Assembly (NCBI RefSeq): GCF_020379485.1
Contig: NC_063448.1
Location: 47,935,218-47,999,217, forward strand
DNA length: 64,000 nt
Origin: Brassica napus
Taxonomy: Eukaryota > Streptophyta > Magnoliopsida > Brassicales > Brassicaceae
Reading direction: 5' to 3'
Positions within the stretch are counted from its first letter, which is position 1, and each line of letters starts with the position of its first letter. Of the stretch, positions 11,894 to 25,267 are shown one piece after another. The translations under genes were made by a program, and so were the position numbers. Below the pieces are notes generated by a model, which searched no databases, was not told the DNA's origin, and saw only the letters and a program-made list of their open reading frames with translations.

Positions 11894-12222
11894 GGGGTTA
11901 TTGGTTGTTGTATTTTAATGGATTTGAAAATCCGAACTAAATCTAGTGTTATTGGTTTTATGATTTTCAAATCTGTATTAAAATCATGTGTTATTGGTTT
12001 AATGATTCATAAATTATATATCAAATCAAGTGTTATTCAATCGCACGGATTTACTAATATATTTGATTTTATAATGGATTTGAATGGATTTGTTTAGATT
12101 TTTTAGTTAAAAATACAAAGACTCAAATCCGAGGGAAAAACTCCGGATTTGCATATTTTACTTGGATTTATAAATACTATATGGATTTCTAAATCAATCA
12201 AAATATATAAACCAATAATAGG
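11894..12222. mobile_element. MITE with imperfect terminal inverted repeats
   Basis: The left end GGGGTTATTGGTTG mirrors the right end AACCAATAATAGG. The interior is filled with variants of 'AATGGATTTGAAAATCC' in both orientations, so the 329-bp piece can fold back on itself. It encodes nothing. Size and TIR sequence suggest a PIF/Harbinger- or Mutator-type MITE. I could not fix a target duplication. Confidence 0.6.
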
Positions 12223-12592
12223 TTTCTCCGCCTCTCTCTCTTTGTCAAAATACCAAAACTAACCCTTTGCTTTTTTTTTTTGAGCAACAATAGATGAATT
12301 TGGGAAATTTTAACGATTGGCATGTTCTTAAAGAACTGAACCATTAGTTTCGAGGCAACAATAGATGAATTTTATCTAAATTCATGTCTTTTTCTTTATT
12401 TTTCTTTCTTAAGTATATCTTTATGAAAAGATAAAAAAAGAAAGGAAGAAAAAACATAATTCCAATAGCTCAAATAAAAGACAATACAAATCGGATCAAC
12501 TCCTACATGTCCATCCTCACTCTTTTCATCTCTCATATTCCAAAATTCCACTCCTCCAAAAAGACAATACAAATCGGACCAACTCCAGTGAC

Positions 12593-12623
<31 letters not shown>

Positions 12624-13604
12624 GGACCAACTCCTACATGTTCTCCGCACTCTTTTCATCTCATATGCCAATATCCCACTCCTCCAACACTAGCTAAATA
12701 CGAAAATTTAAATATATATATATCACGCTTGACACACCACATTCACCTCTAAAATAAACGTCAATCTAAGTATACAAACAACCAAACATACAACCAGCAG
12801 CTACACGTCACCCATGCATGTCAAAGCACCACAGAAGCCACGACGTACCCTTCCTACAGCCAAGATACGCAGAGATCATGTGGAGACATAATCTATATCA
12901 TGTGGAGACATAATCTATGTGGACAATAAGATATATCACAAACATTTGTCTAGATAAGTAAAAAATCTCAGAGTTGGCTCTTTCAAGTGTTCCAAAATAA
13001 AACTTTCACAAACCATACAATTAGAAAAACTGCCAAAAATATTAAACCATTTATGTCTTGTGTAGTTCAATCCAAACTACTAATTATTATAATTCACAGT
13101 CCATTCAGTGCCTACAAAAAACACAATAAAATTATATTGTCAACCAAAACAAACAACCCACCATTTAACACAAGCCCATCAGAAAATATATATAAGAACA
13201 CAGCTTAAAAAATCAATGCGATAATGCTGATCACATCAATATCATTGCCAAATTACCAACCATGGCTAACAAACTTTATGAAAAATGCGATATTAAACAC
13301 AACCACATGCCAATACATTAAAACCTCGGACGCAATAGTCCACAAATACGTAAAGAAAAATACACTTCCACCAAATTTAACTACAAATAAAACACAAACG
13401 AAAACTCAAACTATGAAATATGCAGTTGAAATAACTAAACCAATTCCTAACAAAATTTCATCGATATCCAAATGGATTCTATATCTTTACAACCGAGAGA
13501 CCATAAATAAATAAAAAAAGAACCAAAACTGAATCAATAACCAAACTCAACGACCTAATAACAATCCATAAATATGCACAAACCAACAATCTAATAAACA
13601 ACAA
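12223..13604. other. Gene-free stretch, probably mostly Helitron interior
   Basis: A roughly 70-bp phrase (ATCGGACCAACTCCTACATGT ... CCACTCCTCC) occurs twice, at about 12490-12560 and 12621-12690, with an A tract of about 28 between. A 22-bp phrase (ATCATGTGGAGACATAATCT) is doubled at 12877-12925. From about 12770 the plus strand is strikingly poor in G and rich in A and C up to the Helitron end at 13623. The left end of that Helitron was not identified. Confidence 0.4.
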
Positions 13605-13623
13605 CCCGCGGGAAAACCACTAG
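13605..13623 (+). mobile_element. Helitron 3' terminus
   Basis: A GC palindrome CCCGCGGG (13605-13612) is followed by AAAACCA and CTAG (13620-13623), then T. This fits a plus-strand Helitron 3' end, although the stem is only four pairs. The A/C-rich DNA to the left is its likely body. It ends less than 300 bp beyond the KIN13B stop codon. Confidence 0.65.
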
Positions 13624-13915
13624 TTGTATTATATAGTACAAGGCAAGCTCGTTAATAGCACAACAGTAAATATTATTACATAGTATGTCATCTTCTGCAA
13701 CAAATCCAGTACAATAATATGATAGAATGCAAAAAGCGGCAGCAAGAACAGAAGTAAAGCTCTGTGATCATCCATAGCTCTTCCCTGCAAAGCTCTCAGA
13801 AGGCGGTAAATGGATAAACTTCTCACCTCCAGTCCAAGCCAGTAGGGTGGCACAAGTGCAATACCCAGAGATGAGGTCGATAAAAGAAGGACCAGTATTT
13901 ACTCAAAGTGAGGGG

Positions 13916-17360
<3,445 letters not shown>

Positions 17361-17837
17361 CGCCGAGTGAATCGAATCGCAGTTCTTCTCTCTTATTAGC
17401 TCGAATCGGAGCTCCAAACGGATACTTTAATTGCTCTCCGTCGTCTCCTTCTCGCTATCTATCTATCTCTCTCTCTCTCTCTCTCTCCACACAAAGTTAA
17501 GTTCAAATTAAAGCGCAGAGAAGCATTGGTCGCTGTATCTTTCTTTCTCTCTCTTTGAAACGCTCCCTTAAATGTCGTTTTGGCTCATATAATATATTAA
17601 TAAATTAGATTTGTGGACCAATTAAATATGGTTACTTAACATTATTAATGTTCTTGTTACTAATTAGTATGTTTCTCTCAAATATAACTTTTGTCTTTCT
17701 TTGTGTTAACTTTGCAACATGATGTTAATTGTTATAGACCAAAGCATATATGCATACATATTTTTTTTCCTTTCAAATATGAGTTCCCAACAAGAAGGGA
17801 GATTTGAGCTATTTTTAAATTGAGGAGGAGATGTTCT
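17361..17837. other. KIN13B leader/promoter and intergenic DNA
   Basis: CT repeats at 17455-17490 lie in the likely 5' UTR of KIN13B. The rest is AT-rich. The last 145 bp (from about 17688) are a copy of sequence next to TMA7. Confidence 0.5.
17688..17832. repeat. Direct duplicate, copy A (partner at 18853-19009)
   Basis: The phrases TTAACTTTGCAACA, GATGTTAATTGTTATAGA, CAAATATGAGTTCCCAACAA and TTGAGGAGGAGA appear in the same order here and at 18853-19009, with small indels. Copy B runs up to the TMA7 stop codon. The roughly 1-kb element between the copies makes this either a segmental duplication split by a transposon or a direct repeat belonging to the element. Confidence 0.75.
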
Positions 17838-18773
17838 AATGGTGACCGCGGATTTGATAATATTAGCGGGACGGAATTACAGTGCGGTACGGTACAACTG
17901 TGGTTCGTGCGGTTTGTAGGATAAGTGCGGTTTTAACAAAAAGGTAGTGCGATTTTGATAGAAAAAATAATGTAAAAATATTTATTTAAGATGTTTTTAC
18001 TATAAAATTATTCATTTGAATATATAATCGTAATAAAATGTGTTGTAAGTTTTTTTCAGATGCCATACTCCAAAATTTTCTATTTGTAGCTTTTAATATT
18101 TTTCATTTGAATTATTCATTTGAATATATAATCCTAATAAATTAATGAAGTAAAGTTTAGTTAATAATTTGAAATAAAATTATTTAGTGGTAAAAGAAAA
18201 GACATAAAGTACAATTCAAAAAAAATATCGAGTAACCATAACCATAAGATTAAAATATGTATTGTTACTATAATTTGATCTAATGCTACTTTATTAAATT
18301 TGCAACTTAATCTCTGTGTATTATACTAAAACATCAAAAAAGGAAACGTAAATAAAATTTAAATGCAAAAAAAATGTTTTGAAAAGATCAAAAGCTAAAG
18401 AAAAAAAAAAGATCAAAAGCTTAATTCTTATACACGTTGTCTTATAAAACGTGCACCAAAGAATTTGGTCCAAAATACATATAACTAGTTTATATCATTT
18501 GTTTGTATTGGTAAAATAAAAGTTGTCTTAATTTTATTTTAAAAAAAGAGTTACATAAATCGCGTTATTTCTCAAAACCACACATGTTTTCATGTATTCA
18601 CGGTTTTACTGTACATGCGTTTTTATGCGAGGCATCCAAGTTTGTGCACATGTTTCACTTTTCTTGTTGCGGTTTTTATCAAAAACGCAAATACAAATAA
18701 AAGTTTTGTGATTGGTGTAACTAAAGCGTGTTTGAAAAAGTTCTGAATTCCGCACCGCCTTTTGGTCGCCATT
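17838..18773. mobile_element. Candidate hAT-like element between the duplicates
   Basis: The left end AATGGTGACC and right end GGTCGCCATT form a 10-bp inverted repeat with one mismatch. Subterminal sequence at both ends is rich in GCGG/CCGC motifs (GTGCGGTACGG near 17880; CCGCACCGCC near 18750), a common hAT arrangement. The 936-bp interior is AT-rich and codes nothing. No convincing 8-bp target duplication was found. Confidence 0.45.
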
Positions 18774-18852
18774 TTTGCATAGAAATTTGACAACACCATT
18801 TAAATTAAAACAAAAAAATCTTAAAACATCAATTAAAATAAAACATGGAGAG

Positions 18853-19009
18853 TAACTTTTATGTGTGTTTGTTAACTTTGCAACACGATGTTAATTGTTA
18901 TAGAACAAAGCATATGTATATATAGAATATTTTTTTTTTCAAATATGAGTTTCCCAACAAGAAATAGATTTGAGCTATTTTTTTTTACATTTGAGGAGGA
19001 GATTAGAAG
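18853..19009. repeat. Direct duplicate, copy B (partner at 17688-17832)
   Basis: This is the second copy of the phrase series described at 17688. It overlaps the TMA7 3' UTR and stops eight bases short of its stop codon, so TMA7 downstream sequence is the likely origin. Confidence 0.7.
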
Positions 19010-19016
19010 AGAATTA

Positions 19017-19818
19017 TTATTTCTTGCCACTTTTCTTAAGACCTGCACCACCGAACGATCCCTTTTGTGATGCCTTGCTCCTGAGTTCTTTAAGCGCCTG
19101 TTTCCATCAACACAACACAACAGAACAAGACAATCATTCCATCTTAAGATTGTTCAATCAATCAAAACTATAAAATTAGAAAAAGAAAATAAACAAATCT
19201 CACCTTCTCTTCATCCTTCTTTTTCTGAATTAACTCCTTATCGTGCTGCATTCGGACACATTGTGTTAAAGCAGTTAAAACGATTGTCCTAAAGATTGGA
19301 ATATTATACTTGGAGCTGATGTTTATGATCATCATAGCTCAAATTTTCAGGCAAAACTCATGCACAAGATACATATAAGCCAACCAAAAATTTAAAGATA
19401 AAAAGGGTAAGTTGTAAGGAAGATCATACATACCTCATCGTATTCCTTCTTACCAGACTTGGGCTGCTTCAAGGGTTTCAATTTCCCTCCTGAAACACCA
19501 ACCAAACATAGAAACAGATCAACCAAAGATCCATATTACAAATCCAATAGAAAAGGTTGGGGTTTTACAAAGAACCATGCCAAATCAAATGAAACAAATT
19601 TTTGAATTCATTGCGTTAATAGCTAGCACAAAAGATCAATATACCAGCAGGTTGATGATGAATGAACTCATGAGATCAAATTTGAAAGCAAACAAATCTT
19701 AACAAAACATTTGAAGCAGAATCTATATCAAAAACCTGTCTTAGAGGATAACCTGTCTTAGAGGATATTAGCAGAGTTGAGAGAAAGAAGGACAATGATT
19801 ACCTTGCTTGGAAGACAT
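19017..19818 (-). CDS. TMA7: Translation machinery-associated protein TMA7
   Basis: Four short exons (19803-19818, 19434-19489, 19204-19245, 19017-19097) join with GT-AG borders into 195 nt, giving 64 residues, the normal length of the family. The protein starts MSSKQGGKLKPLKQPK, is very rich in Lys and Glu and ends GLKKSGKK. TMA7 copurifies with ribosomes in yeast and is conserved from fungi to plants; its exact role is not settled. It matches Arabidopsis At3g16040. All individual exons fall below usual ORF cut-offs, so this gene is easy to miss. Two consecutive stop codons end it. The telo-box just upstream of the ATG fits co-regulation with translation genes. Confidence 0.93.
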
Positions 19819-19833
19819 GGCTGAGTTCTACGG

Positions 19834-19842
19834 TTAGGGTTA
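19834..19842 (-). promoter_or_regulatory. Telo-box in TMA7 leader
   Basis: TTAGGGTTA on the plus strand reads TAACCCTAA on the coding strand, 16 bp upstream of the TMA7 ATG. Telo-boxes mark plant genes for translation components. The call rests on motif and position only. Confidence 0.6.
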
Positions 19843-20480
19843 GACCTGAAACTCGAGGAGAGAAAAGATATATAAAGTTTTCCCTAATCCCCCAAAACAC
19901 AACAAATATCTCTGTTCCTTCGAGTTTTAGATGATTTGGTTCATGTTCTGCCGTCATATATATATATATATATGAAAAATGGCTTCTTCTTCTCGATAAA
20001 AATAGCCAAGTTATATATAGCGAGAGAGCTAACGAATATCATTAGCAAATTACAAAACAAGAAAACGATGTAAAAGCACCAAGGATTATGCTATTGCATT
20101 GATTCCAAGATAACAAAGAAACAGGGAGAGTCAAAGCAGTAAAATATACTGTTTCATGGAAGTTCAGTTTATTTTCAACTCACAAGCAGATAATGATGCG
20201 TGTTGAATTCCAAGGTGATGCTATTGCGTCGCATTCCAAGTTGAGCGTGTTGGATGTTTGTCACCGGCCATTAAAAAGACTAAATAATGCGAATTCCGGC
20301 CCACACAATATACTGAATGGTCTGTAAATTTGAGTCTGAATATAAAAAGACAATGTGTATACTTGTGTTGCATCCTTACATGACAATATAAGGGCTAAGT
20401 TACATGTTAACCCCACATACAGAAGTAAAACTATATCATGGAAGTTCAGTTTTATCTTAACCTCACCAGTCACAAGCATC
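19843..20480. other. Intergenic between TMA7 and CES101
   Basis: A TA microsatellite lies at about 19957-19973. The rest is presumably TMA7 promoter and CES101 3' region. No other genes were seen. Confidence 0.45.
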
Positions 20481-22304
20481 TCACCTTGGGTCCATCACTG
20501 TGATAGTAACCCTATTTGCCGATACATTTTCTGGCTCCGGTGTCTCAATATCAATTTCCGGCGAGCTTCTCCGGGGACCATCATAGAAAGCTGGCTCTTT
20601 AGGCGAAGTAAGAGCATTATTGCCTTCTCCATAAATCATGGACACAACATCTAACATACTTGGTCTATCCTCTGCGTTTTGCTGTACACACAAGAGAGCA
20701 ACTTGAACGCATCTCAACACTTGAGGGCTGTCAAGTGCAGAATCTCCCAAAGACTGATCTATCACCTCTCTAATTCGGTTCTCTTTAAACAGATTCCACG
20801 CCTGAAAAAAAAACAGAGTTTCAAAAAGGTCCAAAGATGCTAACTATAAAACAAGAAGAAAAAGTTTAGCATTTTACATGAACTATGAGATTCAGAGGCC
20901 CTTCTGAGTCATGGTGGAAACTGTTGTTCTTCCTTCCACAAATGATTTAGAGCATCAGAACACCGAAACTGAACACATCTGATTTAGCCGAGAATAGTCC
21001 TTCTCTGAAGTACTCTGGAGACATATAGCCACTACATACAACACAAGTAAACTCAATTAAAATCTGATCAGACAATCTTCTCCTTGTTTCTGGTCACTTC
21101 TTTACTTACAATGTGCCAGCAACTCTTTTGGTGTTGTTGGCTCTGGATTCTTGTGCTCCAAATATCCGAGCCATACCAAAATCAGATATTTTGGGATTCA
21201 TATCCTCGTCTAGTAATATGTTGCTGGCTTTGATGTCTCTGTGTATGACTTTCAATCTTGAGTACTTGTGAAGGTACAAAAGACCTTGAACTATCCCTTC
21301 CATGATCATGAACCGCAGAGTTCAATCAAGAACGTTTTTCCTCAATGGGTCTGCACAACAGAGTCGGAGACACAGTTTCAGATAGGTTTCTACAGAATCT
21401 TAGCTTCTTAAACAAAAAAAAGCTCACCGAAGAGGAAGTAGTCAAGGCTCTTGTTGGGCATGTATTCGTAAATCAACATTTTCTCGTCCTTCTCGATGCA
21501 GCATCCTATCAGCTGAACAAGATTTGTGTGTTGAAGTTTGGCAATAAGCATAGCTTCGTTCTTGAACTCAACTAATCCTTGCCCTAATGCTATTGATAGT
21601 CTCTTGATAGCAACTTCTTCCCCATCTAATAACCTCCCCTTCAAGAAAGTAAAGGAAACATCAAAATCATCTCTTTAAATGCATATCAGAATCTGAAGAA
21701 TCTGCCGTACCTTATATACAGGACCAAAACCACCTTCACCGAGCTTGTTTGCATCGGAGAAGTAATCTGTTGCCAAGGCTACAGTTTCAAAACTAAAAAT
21801 CTGAAGATCATTATGATTACTCTTCCTTGCACTTCTCCTGTGCCGGCGGCCTCTCCTATCAATTCCCAGTTCACGTAGTAGCATTTCTTGATCTATTGTT
21901 GAACCAACCCTCGGTGTTTGAACCCTCCTCCTTATGCAACCAATCACTAAATAATCGCACACACAATGCTCAATTTCGACAAGGACAGTTTTCAAACATG
22001 CTTATACGGAAGTAAATAAGCTGAGGCCTTACTTTGCGGAATGACTTCCCCCCATAAGAAGTAGAACATTCCACGAAATATGACACTTACTGGATCAAAC
22101 ACAGAAACAAAAGTGGTGAACTTGTTGTTAGAAAGAAGACGGTTGCTAAGAAAGTGTACGCGTGAGTATGATACAATCTTTTACCTTTTACTTTAAATTT
22201 CCTCAAAATAAGATAGATGATGAACCAAGTTACAGGTATCATTAGGAACAGTGATGCCACAACAACTAGCCAAGTCGCCGCCTTTTCGTTCGGTTGATGT
22301 ACCT

Positions 22305-23697
22305 AGGGATGTTAATATGGGCTCAACTTGACACGGTTAGCCCTAACCCTGCAAACCCATTTGTAACCCTAACCCTCATTTTTTAAACAGGGTTTAAATA
22401 GGGTTGGCCCTAATAGGACAGGGTTTAAATTCTAACCCTTTTATTTTGATTCACACAACTATTATACAATATTTAATAATGTTTTTCATCAAAAAAAACT
22501 TAAAGTAGAGTTTTCTCGCCAAAAACTGAACAACGAAATTTTCCGTCGAAACCGCAAAATCGAGTTTTCAACTAAAACAACAAAATCGAGTTTTTCGTCA
22601 AAACTTCGAAATCGAGTTTTCCCGCCAAAAAATCAAAATCGAGTTTTTCGCCAAAACCTCAAAATCGAATTTTCCTGTGAAAACGTAAAATTAAATTAAG
22701 TTTTTTTGGAAAACCCATAAAACTCAATTTCACGGTTTTGGCGGGAAAACTCGATTTGCCGGTTTTGTAGGGAAAACTCGATATTGCGGTATTAGTTTTG
22801 GCGGAAAAACTCGATTTTGCGGTTTCAGCGGAAAAAACTCGATTTTGCAGTTTTGGCGGGAAAACCTGATTTGTCGGTTTCGGCGGAAAACTCGTTTTTG
22901 CTGTTTCGGCGGGAAAACACGATTTTGTAGTTTTCGGCGGGAAAACTCGATTTGCCGGTTTCGGCGAAAAAACTCGATTTGCCGGTTTCGGCGGAAAAAC
23001 TCGATTTGCCGGTTTCGGCGGAAAAACTCGTTTTTGTGGTTTTGGCGGGAAAACTCGATTTTGCGGTTTTGGCGGGAAAACTCGATTTTGCGGTTTTGGC
23101 GGAAAAACTAGATTTTACGGTTTCTGCGGGAAAACCCGATTTGCCGGTTTCGGCGGAAAACTTGATTTTGCTGTTTTGGCGGGAAAACGCGATTTTACAT
23201 TTTTGGCGGGAAAACTTGATTTGCCGGTTTTGACAGGAAAACTCGATTTTGCGGTTTTTGCGGTTTTTGCGGTTTTTGCGGTTTTTGCGGGAAAACTCGT
23301 TTTTGCGGTTTTGGCGGGAAAACTTGATTTTGTGGTTTTGGTGGAAAAACTCAAATTAGGTTTTGGCGGAAAAAAACACAATTTTTTTTTGACGGAAAAA
23401 TTTTATTCTTAGTTGTGGAGCAAAAACTCGATTTTGCGATTTTGGGAGGAAAACTTTTGATTTTGATGCTCATCAAATTGGAGGAAAGAATCATATGATA
23501 TCTTAATTTTTCTAGTTTTATCTTTAAAATTTAAGAACAAAAATAAATGAAATATTTTTTTCAATTAAATGAGTTAACCCTGGTACCAGCCCTAACCCTT
23601 GATTATAATAGGGTCAAAATAGGGTTGGGTTAAAATAGGGCTGGGCTTATAATAAACAAAAGAGGGCTGAGCCCTAACCCTGTAGTTAACATCCTTA
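22305..23697. mobile_element. hAT-type fold-back element with minisatellite arms, in CES101 exon 2
   Basis: The ends are TAGGGATGTTAA (22305) and TTAACATCCTTA (23697), inverted repeats with one mismatch, flanked by a perfect 8-bp duplication GATGTACC (22297-22304 and 23698-23705). An 8-bp target duplication and short TIRs indicate hAT. Next to each TIR are blocks of GGGCTAACCC/AGGGTT. The interior is a minisatellite of about 27 bp (GGCGGGAAAACTCGATTTTG plus GCGGTTT): about seven units in one orientation (22500-22690) and some 25 in the opposite orientation (22735-23465). Single strands should therefore fold into a long imperfect hairpin. It has no transposase and depends on other hATs. Confidence 0.92.
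22735..23465 (+). repeat. 27-bp minisatellite (right arm of the hAT element)
   Basis: Units such as GGCGGAAAAACTCGATTTGC plus CGGTTTC repeat about 25 times, with runs of TTTTTGCGG at 23250-23290. The unit length is divisible by three and lacks stops in several frames, which creates spurious long ORFs on both strands. The left arm at 22500-22690 holds the reverse complement. Confidence 0.9.
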
Positions 23698-23722
23698 GAT
23701 GTACCCCATATCCTGTATTATA

Positions 23723-23971
23723 CTCCCTCCGTTTCATAATATAAGTAGTTTTGGCTAAAAGCGCCAAGATTAAGAAAATTATTATGTTTTTAAAAAGTAT
23801 TTTATAATAAATAGGTTAGATATAATTTAACCAATAAAAAATAAGTCTATTTAATTTGATTGGTCACACTGTATTCAATAAATGTAAAAGTTACTTAGAA
23901 ATACGAAAATTATTTATATTTTGAAACAAAAAAATTTCCCTAAAACTACTTACAATATGAAACGGAGGGAG
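23723..23971. mobile_element. Stowaway-like (Tc1/mariner) MITE in CES101 intron 1
   Basis: CTCCCTCCGTTTCATAATAT at the left mirrors ATATGAAACGGAGGGAG at the right, flanked by TA on both sides (23721-23722 and 23972-23973). The subterminal AAGTAGTTTT/AAAACTACTT also pairs. The 249-bp body is noncoding. CTCCCTCCGTTTC ends are typical of Stowaway MITEs. Read on the gene strand, its purine-rich end lies directly before the exon 2 acceptor of CES101. Confidence 0.93.
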
Positions 23972-25267
23972 TATAAAACTTAGTGCCAAAATATAAATTC
24001 TGCAGTACACTTCAATAAAACAAAGAAGGTATACTGGTATAGTACCTTTTACGAGAATATATATTGTTCTGGGACGGTGAGAAGCCGACCTTTTGTTGGA
24101 AGGGTCAATATTCCAGATCTCGCAACCCGTACCATCCCCATTGGTTGAAGCATATGCAAGACAAGAACAGTTTTGCAGACACATAACACGGCAATCAGCT
24201 GAACTGAGCCTTCCACCAGTCTCATCAAGTACAAACCCATTGCCTGAAAAAGCTGATACTGTCTCCCGGAAATAGGTATACCCATAGGGCGAACAGTTCC
24301 TGAACCCAGATGGCATATCCGGGACTATGCAACCTGCGTTCAAACACATCCTCGGATCCTTCCCATAACATTCATTATAAACCTCGTCACCGATGGTGAA
24401 AGGAGAGCAGCGGACATGAGTGACCTCTCTATCAAGCCTGTTTATATGCAAAATGCCCTTTTGGTCTATCGTTATCGTGGGGAATACTGTATCCCCATAG
24501 TGGCGATCAACCGAAAACATAAAATAGTGTTCACTCTCGGTTGAAACATAAGAGAAGACGAACTCACTGTTAAATTCCTCCAAGGAGAACCGATCCTTAA
24601 ACCAAAGCCCACTTGCCCAATACATGTTTCCACGCCACAATATGATTAACCGGTTTGTAATATTCGCATCCATTCCAAAGACAAAAGATCCAGAAGCAGG
24701 TAAAGTATCACCTAGCCATGACGTCAGCTCCCATCTCTTTCCAGTCTTGACATTGAAACCAAGCTTCATTCCAGGGAGAAAGGTATCCGTCGGATAATCA
24801 AAACTTTGCCACAAAACCCTCCTCACCGATCCATCAGAGTCCATCTCCTGAAGCTGAAGATTTCCTGTATCCAACAGCTTAAGGGTCGTGTTTCCAGTGG
24901 TTTCCGTGGAAGTTATCTCAAGCAGGCTTTTTGAAGCTCCTCTTAAGATCTTCAATCTGCCGAGTGAGTCAACAGTGAGGCTTCCAGAACGTCCTGGGAT
25001 TGGATTGTTGCGGTTAGCAATCCAGACAGCTCTGTCCTGGATATGAGCATACTGCTTGTTACCATTGAGATACAAATCGTTGTACCAGATTCCAAGATAC
25101 AGGTTGCTTGAGTTCTCGAAGCTGAAAAACTTGAGCTTGAAGATGTTGAAAGCTGAAACGAGCTCTTGCCCATGTTTCAAGTACTGTCCCTGCAGCAGCG
25201 TGTCGGTTGCACAACATGATTGTCCTAACAAGAGAGATAAAGTTAAAAGAGTGATTGGCCACAACAT

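Larger units (their letters stand above)
20481..25267 (-). pseudogene. CES101: G-type lectin S-receptor-like kinase CES101, disrupted
   Basis: Exon 1 (24046-25267) encodes a signal peptide (MLWPITLLTLSLLLGQSCC), a B-lectin domain, an S-locus glycoprotein domain and a PAN-like cysteine region. Exon 2 holds the membrane span (ATWLVVVASLFLMIPVTWFI). Later exons hold the kinase: [10 protein letters not shown] in an exon ending at 21713, VAIKRLS at 21428-21638, HRDIKASN and DFG near 21190-21240, and the last exon below about 20802 ending at 20481. It corresponds to Arabidopsis CES101 (At3g16030). Three lesions kill it. A 1.4-kb hAT element lies inside exon 2. TGA replaces Trp at 21322-21324 in LDW. 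TAA replaces Glu at 20947-20949 in LMLEII. Exon 1 alone could still yield a secreted or truncated lectin-domain protein if transcribed; that is inference. Confidence 0.92.

Noticed and set aside
12396..12752. Overlapping ORFs on both strands with Lys or Phe runs
   Set aside because: Created by an A tract of about 28 and a local duplication; no protein features.
12987..13514. Two plus-strand ORFs of 73 and 96 codons
   Set aside because: They owe their length to the A/C-rich, G-poor Helitron body, which is low in stop codons on that strand; Asn/Thr/Lys composition and no motif.
22320..22440. Telomere-like CCCTAA/TTAGGG repeats
   Set aside because: Only scattered AACCCTAACCC units within the subterminal part of the hAT element; no regular (TTTAGGG)n as in plant telomeres.
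22845..23412. Several overlapping long ORFs on both strands rich in FRRK, VSAEKL or PAKTAK repeats
   Set aside because: They are a product of the 27-bp minisatellite, whose unit is divisible by three and lacks stops in several frames. No start context and no protein family fits.
22500..23465. CRISPR-like regular repeats
   Set aside because: The repeat is continuous without unique spacers, lies inside a hAT element with TIRs and target duplication, and the genome is a plant.
23891..24045. 50-codon C-terminal extension of CES101 exon 1 (PVYLLCFIEVYC and on)
   Set aside because: It is translation of intron 1 and the MITE beyond a clear GT donor at 24045.
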